Assembly: GCF_963678635.1 (NCBI RefSeq)
Contig: NC_087065.1
Coordinates: 58,430,754 to 58,494,753 of the forward strand
DNA: 64,000 nt
Direction of reading: 5' to 3'
Source: Symsagittifera roscoffensis
Lineage: Eukaryota; Xenacoelomorpha; Acoela; Convolutidae
The position numbers were made by a program, and so were the translations under genes. Shown here one piece after another: positions 51,833 through 64,000 of the stretch. Under the pieces are notes generated by a model. It saw only the letters and a list, made by a program, of their open reading frames with translations, made no database searches and was not told the origin of the DNA. Numbering within the stretch: the first letter of the stretch is position 1; the number at the start of each line of letters is the position of its first letter.

Positions 51833-52468
51833 ATGTTTAGGATTCATCTGAGCGTAACTCTCATAGCAGTTTTGTTTCTGATTCAGTCGTTCGACTGTCA
51901 GCCGGCAAAACGTCAAAAACGAAAACAGAAAACAGTTTCGACTAGAACCGAAACCGAAGAAGACTCGGATCTCAAAAATGTGAAGTTTTCGCCCGCCTCG
52001 GGTGTCCAAAAACGAAATTCGGTCCAACCCTCATTCGTTTCGCAGACTAATTCCCAGAAAAAACCCAACCTGATGAATAAAATGGCCGGGAAAAACAGGT
52101 CGCCCCAGTATTTGACTCAAGGGGGGACTGGTTTGAATGGAAAAATGTTGAACAACAAAAACATGTACGCTTCCGTTGACCCTGAGGACGCGTCTTTGAA
52201 TGACAAACCAGTTGGTAAATCGGGCGAATTTAAAGATAAACTCGGAAATACGATCAAGAGTGGGGATATTGTTGATCGAAATGGCAACGTGGTCAAAAAC
52301 GGGGATATAATTGACGAAAAGGGCGATGTTGTCGGACAGGTTGGGGGAGACACGAAAAGTGATGAGAGTTCAGGGGAGAACGCCGAGGAGTCGATGGGAA
52401 GAGAGAACTTGAAAGATGCAGCTGCAATCAGAAAGGCTAAAGTCCCAGTAGCTTCGAGCAGCCTTTAA
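51833..52468 (+). CDS. Secreted, disordered repeat-containing host protein, 211 aa
   Basis: Single-exon gene with a good ATG. The first ~22 residues (MFRIHLSVTLIAVLFLIQSF) form a signal peptide, cleaved near SFDC-QPAK. The mature part is hydrophilic, rich in Lys, Asn, Ser, Asp and Gly, and probably disordered. Residues ~140-175 hold three imperfect ~13-residue repeats (LGNTIKSGDIVD, RNGNVVKNGDIID, EKGDVVGQVGGD), a G-x-V-x-x-G-D-I-x-D pattern seen in various extracellular or stress-related proteins. AATAAA lies at 52473-52478, just after the stop. Its GC content and balanced codon use differ from the surrounding AT-rich DNA, which supports a real, selected gene. The family is not recognised. 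Confidence 0.75.
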   Translation: MFRIHLSVTLIAVLFLIQSFDCQPAKRQKRKQKTVSTRTETEEDSDLKNVKFSPASGVQKRNSVQPSFVSQTNSQKKPNLMNKMAGKNRSPQYLTQGGTGLNGKMLNNKNMYASVDPEDASLNDKPVGKSGEFKDKLGNTIKSGDIVDRNGNVVKNGDIIDEKGDVVGQVGGDTKSDESSGENAEESMGRENLKDAAAIRKAKVPVASSSL

Positions 52469-52478
52469 ACTCAATAAA

Positions 52479-55420
52479 CTCTCTTTGTGTTATAGTAACT
52501 GAATGTGTGCCTTTGGCCTGTAATATCGGAATGATTTGAATTAAAAATTCTAAATGTTTTTCAAAATTAGAGCTTTGAAAACGATTGACCGCTTCTGACA
52601 ATTACTGCTACGATTGAAACAATTACTGAAGTGGTTTTTTAATTTGAAACGGCGATAGATTTTTCAGTATAAAATTTGCAACATACATTGTGGTTAAGAG
52701 GACGCAAATCACTTGAGTACAAGAATAGCCGTTTACTGGGCAAATAGCACAGAATTTTCCGACCATAGTTTTAACAAAGATGAAATTAGTGTAGTTTTTC
52801 TGTGTGGTGTAATAAAAAGATCTGAAAAAAAAAGAAATCAGGCATATTCGACTGTCATAGACGAAATAGGCCAATTGGAAAACAGTTTTTATGGAACAAA
52901 AAAAACCAAAAAAATCGTTCAAAAAAATCGTTCAAAAAATCGTTCAAAAAATCGTTCAGAAAAAAAACCAAAAAAAAAATCGTTCAAAATTTTTAAATGT
53001 CGTTCGTATCACGACTGAAAGGGCTTTATTATGATGTTTAACTCAACCCAATCCGATCAATAATTCTGGCACCTGATTTTGCGTGAAAAAAAAAGAAAAA
53101 AACTAAATCGCACCAAGAAACCAATTTCTTCCACATTTTTCAATTGGTCGGCACAAAAAGGATAAGAATTATGCTAGAAAGGCATTACGGTGATGAAGCC
53201 TATCAGTGATACATGATAAATACTTTATCAGGTGTGGTACAATCAGTGTTTACATTCTAAATTTTTCTGGTATTTTATTGTTTCGATTGACAAAACCGCG
53301 GTGAATCACAACGCTTGAATGCTCTTTTTATTTCAATATCAAAATAATTGATAAAAAATTTTTGATAAAAAACTCGCGGGAAAAACAGCAGTTTCCTGTT
53401 CAATACATTTTACGACAGTCAGTTTCGGCTGAACCTATTTATACCAATTTATACAAGGAGGCGCCAATTTATGCAAAGAGTGAGGCGCCAATTTATACCA
53501 ATTATAAACGAGCGTCAAAAAATGGAAATTTCGTGGTCAAAATTTTTCAAAACAGTGTTTCCAAAAAAAACGCCTAATTGTTAAATACGGTTACCCTAGG
53601 ATTTTGGTAGAGCTATATAAATCGGATGTGAATTATAATGTCAACCAAAAACCACCCACTCTGAAAATCAAAATTTTGTATGATAATAGTTCTTTATAAA
53701 TAAGGATAATCTGATAAGAAGATTTTGGTTGACATTTGCACTTTTATTTTTAAGAGTCACACGAGTTTCAATTTAAATGGGTAATTGCTATTCTAATTGC
53801 TTTTTCATCAAATTTATGCTAGATTAGCAAATTTAAGCTAGTTGATGTAGTTTGATCCGTTCAAATCAGGGGCGGATCTAGGATTTGCTTGAGGAAGGGT
53901 GGGGTGAAGCGCATTTTCATGTTGTCGAACGTTTTTCCTCGACCAATCAATCATAAAAGAACTTTATAGGTAGTATAAAGAACCTATAATTACAAAGTTT
54001 TCTGCTCCGGAAAATGCCTGTTTTGATTCAGCCAAAAATGGATGTTCTAAAATAGAACCTTTCGGTCGGCAGGGGGTCAAAACACAGAGTAGGGTCGTAC
54101 GCCCCCCGCCACAACACCCAACCCGTAAATTTGTCTCTTGTTCAAAGTTTTATGCTAGTCGAGTTTTGTGCAAGTTGAATGATCGCTACCAAATATTGTG
54201 TTCGAGCGTTCGCCCCGGAGTTTTGTTCATTGAGTGATAGCCACCAAAATTATCTAAGCTATCTGCTTATAATCCCCATATGGCACGTACAGTCATGGGA
54301 CATGGCAACTGTATGATTTCAGTGAGCAAAAGAACGAATTTTTCTTCAGGTTGTTGTCGTTTTCTCTGCAACTATGTAAGATAAAGCGTTGAAAACTTGA
54401 CACAAGCTGGATAAACTATTTGGAAGGCGCTAACCGGATTAAAAGTTAAAACTCTGTTCTGAAGGTGCAAAATAGCGACAATATCATAACTAGTTTCAGA
54501 GGCGTTCTTGCTGTGGAAAAATCCTAGCAAACTTACGGTCTCAAAATTTTTTTTTTCGCAAATTCGACAAGCTGAACATATTGTTTAAGCCGTTGAAAAA
54601 CGGCAGATAAAAAGGTGAAAAGGTTACTTAGATAGGAGTCAAAAAATGGCTACATAATTATGAGTAGTTTCGCGCTGATGACCGATCTGTGCTTAAGATT
54701 CTCATAAGAAGTAATATGGTCTCAAGGCGTGGTCCAACTTTCTGGTATAACAGCCCAGGAGTTTTTAATTTCTGTATCTTCAGAGAGTTACGACCATTTT
54801 TTGACGCCAAACCAAGTAAACTTTTCATTTTTTTTTGTCCGTTCTTTTCCGCGGCTTAAATAGTAATTCCAGCTCATCAGATTCACCTAAAAATAATTTT
54901 GGGCCCTGTAAGCTCAAACTTCTAGTGTTATTTGCGATAATCTTTCCACGTCAACAAGACGTCTGAAAGTAGTTATGATATAGGAGCTACTTTCAACTTC
55001 AAAACAAGATTTCGAACTTATTGATGCGACTAGCTCACTACAAGTAATTTTATCTAGTATGCGTCGAAATTTCCTATATTTTAGATGATTGCAGAGACAA
55101 TTTTTAAAAACGAGGAGTGAAAATTCGTTCTTTACTTGTGGAAATCCAAAAGCTGCAACTTCTATATCCTGTGAATGTATCTACTAATATAAACTCCAAA
55201 ATGAAAAATCTAATTTTGCTGCATTCTGATTAAGGGTTTGAAACATCGTAGTCTACTTATGTACTTATTTAACTACATATGTAAACATTAAAACTTAATC
55301 TACTTATTATTATCCTTTTTCTTGAATAGCGGGGGAGAAATATTGCTAATTTGATCATGTTTAAGATTCAAAACACTCAAAAACTCATAATTTTGTAATT
55401 TTTGAAACATTTTACGTTGT
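52479..55420. other. Non-coding region with short repeats
   Basis: No convincing gene. A simple repeat of aaaaatcgttca words occupies ~52913-52990 and creates a spurious Lys/Asn/Arg/Ser frame. A GAGGCGCCAATTTAT word repeats at ~53458-53510. A GGGGCGGATCTAGGATTT word at ~53870-53890 resembles the termini of some DNA transposons and non-LTR elements, but no partner end was found. Confidence 0.5.
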
Positions 55421-56020
55421 TGGAACCAGATCCAAGCTATATATTATCATTGGTCATAAATTAGATATTTTATCCCTATAAAATATTAAAGACTAACCAA
55501 TCACACTCCATCAAACTAACAACCCACTTATTTGTAAGTGCTGAAATAACTTATAATTTCAGCACCAGAGCATTTTGAATTCAACTTACAACTTAGTTGC
55601 TTTCTCCAAAAGACCGACTCGTAACTAAACCAGTTACTCTAGATCTATTGAGACTAAGAGATATAAGAGTATGATTAAGACCGGTATTAGACTAAGAAGT
55701 TGCACGAATCTATCCGGCCGAAAATTAGATAGCGTGACGAGCAGACGGTGTGCCTTATCTGAAATTACTCTATGAGTTGACCTTAGAACCTAACTCAGTG
55801 TGTTCACTGAGCTATTTATACAAGTAAGCGCAATCTGACTGGGCTCTTTGATCTCAAAGGAACTAGTTATATCTTTACGTGAAACACGATGATTAAACAG
55901 CGTCCAGACAATTCGTTTAAAGACAATTCAGCCAGAGACAATTCAAACAATAATCGTGATCGCCGCAGTCGAACCAATGTGTTGCGAGCTTGCCAATAGA
56001 GGGTAGGACTCTATACGAAA
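55421..56020 (+). repeat. 5' LTR-like direct repeat
   Basis: Matches 58957-59540. The segment ccacttatttgtaagtgctgaaataac is absent from the 3' copy. It ends just before CAACAACAAGTACAAC. Confidence 0.65.
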
Positions 56021-57105
56021 TTCAACAACAAGTACAACAACCTCACGCCCTTACCATTCATCAATTATCCCAAACTCCCACACCTTCTTCAGATTATACT
56101 CCTTCCTTAGCCCAATCCTCAACATCAACCCAATCATCATCCACTACTAACCGTGCATATAGAACATTTAAAAGAAAATTTCCTAATCACCCGTTTCCCT
56201 CCAAACCCGGAACAACCCGCGATTATGTAAACCACCCTGATCATACTAATACTCCCGAATTTCTCGAAATTTTATCCCTCTTTCCTCAATATACAATTAG
56301 TCACTCCGACCCTCACACGGAACAACACCACTATGTCGATAAGCACGTACTTATCCCCACACTCCACTGGACATCATTTTATCAGTTCTCAAACCCACTT
56401 TGTATACCACTCATTAACTCACCTCAAGAAGTAAAAAAAAAAGTAAAAATGACCTTTTAAGACTAACTACAGCACTAACAACTCGACAATTCACGCATGT
56501 AGGATACAAAAAGCTATTAAAAACATTCACCGCACCCCGAGCCAACGAATACTCCATCGAGCACTATGACCACAATATCATCCGACCCAATCAAGACCAA
56601 TTCCCCGGCGATGACAAATTTGCTAAACCGCAACTAACCAAAAAAATTTTTTCATAGATACATCTTTACACTAAGCTCAATAGATAGAAAACACGATCAC
56701 ATCATTTCCGAAGCACTAATCGACATCCAAGCTTACGAATCATTCCACGACAACTTTGAAACTTTTTCACTAACCTTCCACTTCCTCACTCCAAAAGAAC
56801 AAGATCTGCACTGTTCACACGACATCATGTTAGGAACTAAACAAACACATACTTACATTTACTATAAATTCATCCAAAATCACTTCAACTTACATACACC
56901 ATCACGACAACCCCACCATCGATTTCAATTTATAAACTCCAAATATACGTCACCATTCTTCCTTAATTTCACATATTGCATTAAAAATGCTAACTTTCAA
57001 GGCATCCTCCGAAACTATGACCCCATAACCCAAATGTATATACTTTGTCCACTCACCAAGACCTTCAATGTAGAAGAATCCCGACCTCTCATTGTCCCGC
57101 AATGA
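55990..57105 (+). pseudogene. Unrecognised element protein broken by two frameshifts
   Basis: Three open pieces follow each other. The first ends at 56460 and has a Gln/Pro/Ser/Thr-rich start and FLEILSLFPQYTISH. The second (~56440 to 56658) includes RQFTHVGYKKLLKTFTAPRA. The third (~56645 to 57105) includes RYIFTLSSIDRKHDHIISEA. The changes of frame fall at A-runs (~56434-56443 and ~56639-56645). The rightful start is uncertain; there is no ATG at 55990. I recognise no family; length and place would suit a structural or Gag-like protein, but that is a guess. Confidence 0.5.
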
Positions 57106-57358
57106 ATATATCCAACCTATAGAAATCCCAATTTTAGAATTCATTCACAATAATAATTATAATCACAAGCTTTTTAATCTTATCCAACACACCAATCACA
57201 AATTTTCCATTGGCACTGAAGAACTAAACACCATCAAAGCACTTCAATTGCTTTGGCCACTGGTTCATACTAAAAATATCATTCGCATATTAGCAAAACT
57301 ACTAACCAAATCAGACGCTATACACGATATATTCCCCTCATGGCTTCTTTCCCATTGA
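57092..57358 (+). CDS. Unrecognised 88-aa open frame in the LTR-like element
   Basis: Overlaps the end of the previous frame by 14 bp. It is helical-looking (LNTIKALQLLWPLVHTKNII) with no motif known to me. The sequence after it (57359-58520) is non-coding, with repeated CAGTAAATT words at ~57546-57700 and a repeated GGCCTAACCCACC word at ~58209 and 58252. Confidence 0.35.
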   Translation: MSRNEYIQPIEIPILEFIHNNNYNHKLFNLIQHTNHKFSIGTEELNTIKALQLLWPLVHTKNIIRILAKLLTKSDAIHDIFPSWLLSH

Positions 57359-58956
57359 CTAGGTAAGTCTGAATTAAATAGTTTAAAAGTGATAAATTCA
57401 AAAGAAACTAACCATTTCTCATTAAATGTTTTTTCTTTTTCTTTAGTCTTTAGATCCCGATCACCTACAAACTGAAAAAATATATATAAATTACAAACTT
57501 TTTCATAAATTTTAAACTTTTATTAACAAACCGCAATGAATGATGCAGTAAATTTCTTCTCTACAGTAGTAAATTAATATATAAATTCTTTTCCCCAATG
57601 TAGTAAATTTAAAAAAATGAAAATAATTTAATAATTTCAACCCCCACGAAGCAGTAAATTTAAAAATTGCAGTAGTAAATCTATATAAATGCAAGCAGTA
57701 CTAACCTTTTAAAGATAAAATTCACTCGCACACAAATTCTATCCACATTGTCACAGCTCTCCCACGAGGAGTTGTTTAAAATAATGATTTCAAGTTTTAA
57801 CTTTCACTAATGACAACTCAAACAAGTAATAACAAGTTTCAAACTTTCTTTTAACCCGGTTGGAAAGGATTTATATAATAATCCCAACTAACCAACGCAG
57901 CTTACTAAACACCATAAACCACAAACTAACAGCATGACTAAGAAAAGAAAACCCACGGTACCCAAACTGGATTAAACCAGCTTACAGAACCCGATAATTT
58001 ATTCTTTTGAAGACTATTGATAAGTCAGAAAAAGAAAGAATAAAACACCAAAAAGTCGAAAGACAAACCCAAACCAAACAATTTGATTTTTGAGAAACGG
58101 ACACAACCAAAACAACAGAAGGAAAAAACCAGTAACAAACATGACAGAAAAAGTTAACACAAAAGAGGACCCCATAAAAAACCAGCATGCATTCATACCC
58201 TCACTCCTGGCCTAACCCACCAGAGGACGACGTCCTGAGCATGCTTAATAGCCGGCCTAACCCACCGCGCTAGAACACACGCTTTGTGACACACTCTTAT
58301 TTTTAATAAGAGGTAGGTACTCAAGAGTGAGTAATTCTTTTAAAATAACTGAATTAAAAAATAAAAGCTTTTTGCGATAAAAACTAATAAGAAATCATAA
58401 CTGAAAAAAGAACTAGCTAACATTTATTTATGGAAATTATATAATGCAGTACTATAGATCATACACAATCACAAAGACGAGCATCAAGAGACAAAGATGA
58501 TCCCATCACACTTAACCACAGAATGGCCAAACACAACCGATATGCCGCTCACAACCACAACTCAGATGATTTGAAGTACGACTTGACACCGAAGCAAAGG
58601 ACTTCATTGAACCACACCAATGGCCACCTCGATGTTCAAGTATACGTACAGATCCGAGTTACAAGGCATTCCCTCCAAACTCGAGCTCAACGCCATTCCC
58701 AAGCAAAATCGAAGCACAGTTCTCCACATCGATCAAGAGCAAACGATCATAACAAACCATTTCGAAATCAGATTGATTTCGTTTTCGGTCACAGTCATTG
58801 TCGAATGACAGGACGACCTCTACGATTCCAGCTTCCTGGAGCTTTCACATCCAAGAACGGAATAGAAATGTTGCTCGCGAAATACAAACGATCATCATCC
58901 ATCCTCCATTACAGATAGAAGTCAAAAGAACAAAAACTCTGTAAACCCCTGATGGG

Positions 58957-59540
58957 TGGAACCAGATCCAAACTATTTCTTATTATTGGTTATAAATTAG
59001 ACATTTTAATCCCATAAAATATTAAAGACTGACCAATTGCATTCCATCAAACTAACTTCAGCACCAGAGCATTTTGAATTTAACTTACAACTTAGTTGCT
59101 TTTTCCAAGAGACCGACTCGTAGCTAAACCAGTATACTCTAGATCTATTGAGACTTAGAGATATAAGAGTACTAGACTAAGAAGTTGCATGAATCTATCC
59201 GGCCGAAAATAAGATAGCGTGACGAGCAGACGGTGTACCTTATCTGAAATTACTCTATGAGTTGACCTGAGAACCTAACTCAGTGTGTTCATTGAGCTAT
59301 TCATACAAGCCAGCGCAATGTGACTGGGCTCTTTGAACTCAAAGGAACTAGTTATATCTTTACGTGAGACACGATGATCAACCACACGTGTTTCACGATG
59401 ATCAAGCAAACAGCGTCCAGACAATGCGGCTAAAGACAATTCAGCCAGAGACAATCCAAACAATAATCGTGATCGCCGCAGTCGAACCAATGTGTTGCGA
59501 GCTTGCCAATAGAGGGTAGGACTCTATACGAAATTTAGAG
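58957..59540 (+). repeat. 3' LTR-like direct repeat
   Basis: See the 5' copy. It is followed by TAGAGTCATTTATCG. No target-site duplication is obvious. Confidence 0.65.
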
Positions 59541-62500
59541 TCATTTATCGCCTCGATGCGGCGACGCGAGCGAAGTGCGCCAATCGGCGGCTTTAAGCCA
59601 GAAATAACGGGAAGTTCGAAAAAATGCAAACGGCTGACAAAAGCGCAGCGGCAACAGCAACAGGTGAAAGTTGGGAACTTATGATACTTATATAGGAAAA
59701 AGTAATATTTGGAACTTTTCTCCCAGCTGCCTAGCAATAAGCGCACTTTTGTCAGTCTGCGCGTGGCGTCGATTACCAAGAGGGTTTCTAAATCAAAGTG
59801 TGTCTCACAAGCATGCAACGCGTATCTAGTTTCAGACCGAGTGCTCAATTGATTTGTTCAGATCCAAATTGATACTTGCTCAGATTTTTTGCTTCTTTCC
59901 AGTTTTCGACAGTTCCAAGTTGTCATTTAATCCAAGCCGCTCGCTTATTTTTTTTCTGTTCAAACACGTTAAAAATTGAATAAAAAACGTGTCATGAGCA
60001 TAACCTGACCAGCGAAAATGATCCCGTTATCCATAATCAAAAATGAACTCAAAAAGTTCAAATATTTGTTTTCTTTATAAAAGAAGGCTGCTCGTATCAG
60101 GGTAAAACCCTGAATGCTCCGAATGCCCATAAACTGGTCTGGTCTCAAATAGTTTTTGGTTTATGAATTATAGACAAACTTTGAATTTTAAGTTGAACAA
60201 GACTGCTCGTATCAGGGCGAGGACCTGAATGTTCCGAACGCTTTTTAATGTTTATGGAGCAGTAATAACATTAAAAAATTAAATTAAATAAAACAAAACG
60301 AAAAAAAATTTCTAAAATTTGGAATTTTTCATGAAAATCATCACCACACGCCATATAAAGAACAAAAGGATAGATTTCGCTCCTTGTAACAAATCAATTA
60401 CGGCATATAATCTTCTTTCAACCAATTTGGAACGAATTCCAAGACGGATTAACTCTCCGCTTACGCGTTAATATCGCGCGTTAATTTACCCAAATTGGCC
60501 AAAATGGCAATCTTTAAACCCTCATAACTTTACGAAAAACGATCACAGGTGCAATATCTTTTCAAATTTAAGCTCAGGTCAACAATAGTTTTCGAATGAT
60601 GTAAGAAAATTCCGTCAAAAATGGCTAGTTAAAAAGTCGAAATTTGTCTGAAGAAAAAAAAACCCACCCCGAGCACAAATATTCCGTTACTTTCGTATCG
60701 AAAGTCGGAACAATAAGAATCGTTTATAGAATGACTAAAAACTCACGTTAAACTTTCAGCTTCAATGTATCACAGCGCTTTTATTGTCACGCTAGTATTT
60801 TACTTAGCGTTTCACAGCACTCTTTAAATCACAGCACTCTTTATCATTTAATTTGCTGTCGAAAAATCTGTTTTTTTTGGAAATTTCTGACTTCAACGTT
60901 TTTGTCTGCAAAATAGTCATCTTTTTGAATGAAAAATTCTGGGATAAATTTGTCGGAGTGATTTTGGCTCAATGAAACTTGGCATTGTTTATGGAGTATA
61001 TTTTTCAAAAAAATTTGAAAATATTATCTGTTAGCAAAATGTAATTTAGACTTCAGGAAATTCAGGGCTTCTTCAGCAGTCGAAAAAATCAGGGATTTTT
61101 TAAAAACAAACCAAGCAGTCATTCGCTTGTCATTGTTTCGTTAAAACTTCCCTATTGATTGAGTGTTGAAAACTTTGCGTAATTAAACAAAGCGATGAGA
61201 AGTTAAATTGATGTTTGTTCTGCCAATTAATTCTCCGAATCATCTTTTTAATAATTTAATTCTATAGAAACTAATTCTGTCACTCACCAGCTATTGAGTA
61301 ACCACATATGGTAGACTGAACCAACCAAATCGCGCTTTTTCCCAGCTTTCTAGTGCACGCTATTAAATCATTCCAAAAATGAATAGAATTTTGTTATTGC
61401 CCATCATCCACAAATTATGTTAACACAAAATGATCGTTTCTTAACAGGAAAACTAATTTCGGTGAAAAACGTTTGTAAACTCTGCACACTAAAAAGTTAT
61501 CATGAAGTCTTCATTATTTAGCAAAAGCAGGGAAGTTCAAGAGAATTTTGCTCATGTTTTCCAAGAAAAACAAACGAAAACAAAAGTACCAAGGGAAAGA
61601 CAGGAATTTTTAGAGCGCCCAGTTATTTTTGAAGTAATTTTTAGAGATAATTGGATTTAAAAAAAAGCTGCAAAACATTTTGTTAACTACATACACGCGA
61701 GCAATGTCAACAATAAGTTTGCTTACAGCATGTCTACCTGTTATCGCAAAATTAATATTGCAATCGATTATCCTAAGTAACCTACAGCTCAGCAAATCTA
61801 TTTTTTAGGATCCAATCTTTGACTATCCAATCGACTACAATCAATTGCATTTTAAACTTATTTTAATTGATTCGATCGTCACCCAATCCATTTTGAAGTG
61901 AATATTGCAGTGCAGATTATATACAGATTTTATACATTTTTAATACAGATTAAATATACTTTTTAAACCGATTATCAACAGCATAAAATCCATTTTAATT
62001 TCGCTCAATTTTTTATGAACTGTCGTTTTGCTGATAAGGACTAAATTTGATAAAACTAACATACCTGTCAAAATAAGACCAAAGTTAAGTCATATAAGAC
62101 AAGTTCTTGATTTTAAATTGAAGTAATATAGTGGTCTCGTTTAGCCTCGATTGAGAATCGTGTTTTTCAATGATTCGATTACCCCAATTCAATAGAATTG
62201 AAATCTAATGAAATTGATTATTTTTCTCTGTGGATTGTCGGCATGTTTCACAACAATAGCTGAGAAATATCGAGCATCATGATAATGATTTTTCAGATTG
62301 ATTGATTTGGAAAGAGTTGTCTAAATAATCACCACGAAGTATAGCATGAAGAAGTTCGAATACCACGAATTATCACAAAAATCGATTACCAAGAAAAAAT
62401 TCAAATAAGTTGACTTCAAAACCCGTTCCTAACAATCCGAAAATTTGACTTTCCTACTTCTATTAGAACAGAGTTTTTTCTCTCTTTTTCAAATGACATA

Positions 62501-64000
62501 GGCAAATAATATGAATTTCTTTCTTTTTTCAAAGATGTCGTTTCTCTTCATTTGTCCTTCCATTCTCTTTGCTATTTGCTTTTTTTCCAGTAGCTGGGCT
62601 TGAAGCTTTCATGAGAAATTAGGCAAACAATTATTGGTAGGAGTTGATGATCCATGATGAAGGTGCGTACAGAAAAGAGTCATTTTGACTAAAGAAGTTT
62701 CAGTTTTCGGCGAGCGCTTGACCACCAAAGATCAAATAATTTTAGCGGGTCGGTCAGACAAAAGTGGATGTCTTGCGATATTTCCAAAGAGGAGACGGTT
62801 TAAAAACAATAAGCTTCCCGCGCGCTTTTTTGCATTTTTTGTCCACCAAGTCTTGTTCATATAGTTGATTTTTATGAAATTCGTGCAGATTTTCACGTTA
62901 AAAAAATGTAATGTGTCCTGTTATGTCGAAAATAACTAAAATTGATAAAAACAAGAAGAGATTGTCTTGTTTCTATTGATAGTGTTCAAGATTTGATTGT
63001 TTATTTTTTATGCCCAATATTTTGTTTATTTTGATGATTTTCATGATTTGTGTCGTTTAGTTTGAATTCAACTTTTATAGATTCCCTAAAGATTTAATAC
63101 AGCAAAATTAAAACATTTTCTAGACTATATAATCGACTTTTTTGAACTGCATAAATCCCTATATTATCCAATTTATTGTCTAATTGGGTTAACAACAATC
63201 AATTTTTTTCAAAGTAGAAAATCTGTAAAACTCAATTATAATTTTTATAATTATAATTAGTTTTGCCAATGCGGGTGGAACATCATCATTTGGCGAGTAC
63301 AAGATCAATTAGCATTCCCGATTAAAAACCGTGATCATTACGAGGCCAAAAAGTGGACTGGATAGGCGCAAAACCTTATGTCTGTGTGCTCCTGGATTCT
63401 ACAGAGGCAACTACTTAAACATGTAAAAATTTTGTCGGAACGATCAAAGAAAAAGAAAGAACAAAGAAAAACGAAAGAAAACAAAAGAAGAACAAAAAGA
63501 GCGTCGTACTGATATCTGAGTTCATCAAATTTTGAGCTACAATGCGTTGAACAGCCGATAACAAAAAAAATTATGAAAACAAAGGGTCAATGGTTGAAAA
63601 AAAGGCTAAGCGATTGTTATAGGATAAAATTACATGAGTCAACCATTTAGTTTTGATTATTCAATGAAGTAGCGGGAAGAAATACTTAGGTTTCAGATAT
63701 TTTTCCTCGTCATATATGGTCGCAAGAACTAAACAGTTAAAAAGAGCAGATATAGAGCTTCCCTTAAACAAGCTGATATAAGTACCAAGAGCATTCTTGG
63801 ATCAACTTTTTAGTTAAACGATTCTGAAATAGGTTCACTAACAGAAAATCAAAGCGAGAGGCAGAAACAAAATGCGCATAATTTCCCCTGGGCATGCTAC
63901 TGCGATAGGTTTATTTGAGTAAAAAATTTCAAACTGAGAAACTCTGTATATATTTAAGTACATCATTGCTTCTCCAATCACCTTTTCTTGTTAACGAGGT
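59541..64000. other. Non-coding region, no supported gene
   Basis: A GC-rich patch lies at ~59550-59660. A ~40-bp imperfect direct repeat (CTGCTCGTATCAGGG ... CTGAATGCTCCGAATGC) is at 60087-60127 and 60202-60241. A word shared with the gypsy LTR (CGAAAGTCGGAACAAT) is at ~60699-60715. A purine-only tract is at ~63446-63500 and an AATTATAATTTTTATAATT palindrome at ~63234-63262. I see nothing else of note. Confidence 0.5.

Larger units (their letters stand above)
55421..59540 (+). mobile_element. LTR-like element with ~0.6 kb direct repeats and unrecognised coding sequence
   Basis: Direct repeats at 55421-56020 and 58957-59540 both start TGGAACCAGATCCAA and end GGACTCTATACGAAATT, with roughly 85-90% identity and indels. 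The 3' copy has a small tandem duplication of an ACACGTG...GATGATCA segment. The internal 2.9 kb has strongly C-over-G-biased plus-strand coding sequence. Neither RT, protease nor integrase motifs are seen, so the element is either non-autonomous or of a type I do not know. No classical primer binding site follows the 5' repeat. Confidence 0.6.

Noticed and set aside
52713-53018. 101-aa plus-strand frame at 52713
   Set aside because: Its C-terminal half is the aaaaatcgttca repeat; there is no ATG-supported conserved part.
58523-58918. 131-aa frame in the 3' part of the LTR-like element
   Set aside because: Overlaps an equally open frame in another phase; Arg/His/Asn-rich with no motif. Too weak to call as a gene.
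59275-59848. Minus-strand frames of 71 and 135 aa
   Set aside because: They span the LTR-like repeat and its flank; no recognisable protein.
1-64000. CRISPR arrays, rRNA and tRNA genes
   Set aside because: None seen: the tandem repeats are promoter, LTR or simple repeats, and no cloverleaf or rRNA-like sequence was noticed by eye. A tRNA scan would settle it.

Overview
The window is nuclear DNA from an invertebrate animal. It is AT-rich, has short GT-AG introns, TATA boxes and AATAAA signals, and is dominated by nested mobile elements. I cannot name the species. The only clearly host-like gene is a single-exon secreted protein at 51833-52468.

Layout. (1) 1-14.8 kb is a head-to-tail array of a decayed Ty3/gypsy LTR retrotransposon on the minus strand. 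Each unit is a ~2.43 kb LTR (TG...CA) plus ~3.1 kb of broken gag-pol, period ~5.535 kb, with neighbouring units sharing one LTR. (2) A Polinton/Maverick element, a protein-primed, virus-like DNA transposon, sits inside the third LTR of this array. The complete copy is 28252-45440 (~17.2 kb). A ~13.34 kb tandem duplication (13583-26926 = 27and 26927-40271) produced a second, right-truncated copy at 14908-26928. (3) The third LTR resumes at ~45489 and ends at 48348. (4) A ~1.36 kb tandem duplication covers 48294-51014. (5) The host secreted gene follows. (6) 55421-59540 holds an LTR-like element with ~0.6 kb direct repeats around unrecognised, frameshifted coding sequence. (7) The rest, to 64000, is non-coding as far as I can see.

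Polinton genes. On the minus strand at the left is the protein-primed DNA polymerase B, broken into three open pieces. Then come several accessory genes (a 180-aa unknown, a 52-aa membrane protein missed by simple ORF calling, an acidic protein with a SUMO-interaction-like motif, a basic 198-aa minus-strand protein, two PC4-like proteins, a conserved His-Asp protein, a DEDD-exonuclease-like gene with two in-frame TAG codons, a two-TM protein). The right half holds the virion module: FtsK/HerA-type packaging ATPase, a conserved 136-aa protein, retroviral-type integrase, penton-like minor capsid protein, a basic pVI/core-like protein, double-jelly-roll major capsid protein, a spliced Cys-rich membrane protein and an adenain-type cysteine protease. 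The genes overlap tightly (ATGA-type junctions). Polymerase, major capsid and protease each carry a one-base frameshift in an A-run, so the element is either decayed or the sequence has homopolymer errors. Both copies share the polymerase and exonuclease lesions.

The most striking signal is regulatory. The ~0.5 kb promoter between the polymerase gene and the first rightward gene has four 60-bp repeats that combine a CArG box (SRF site) with CRE sites (TGACGTCA), followed by a perfect five-unit heat-shock element, with inverted CCAATCAG boxes flanking the whole. Two other promoters of the element also carry perfect CArG boxes. This looks like a transposon/virus wired to host stress and immediate-early signalling. 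A second unexplained signal is a copy of the TIR motif in the middle of the element, beside three 63-bp repeats each carrying an octamer (ATTTGCAT).
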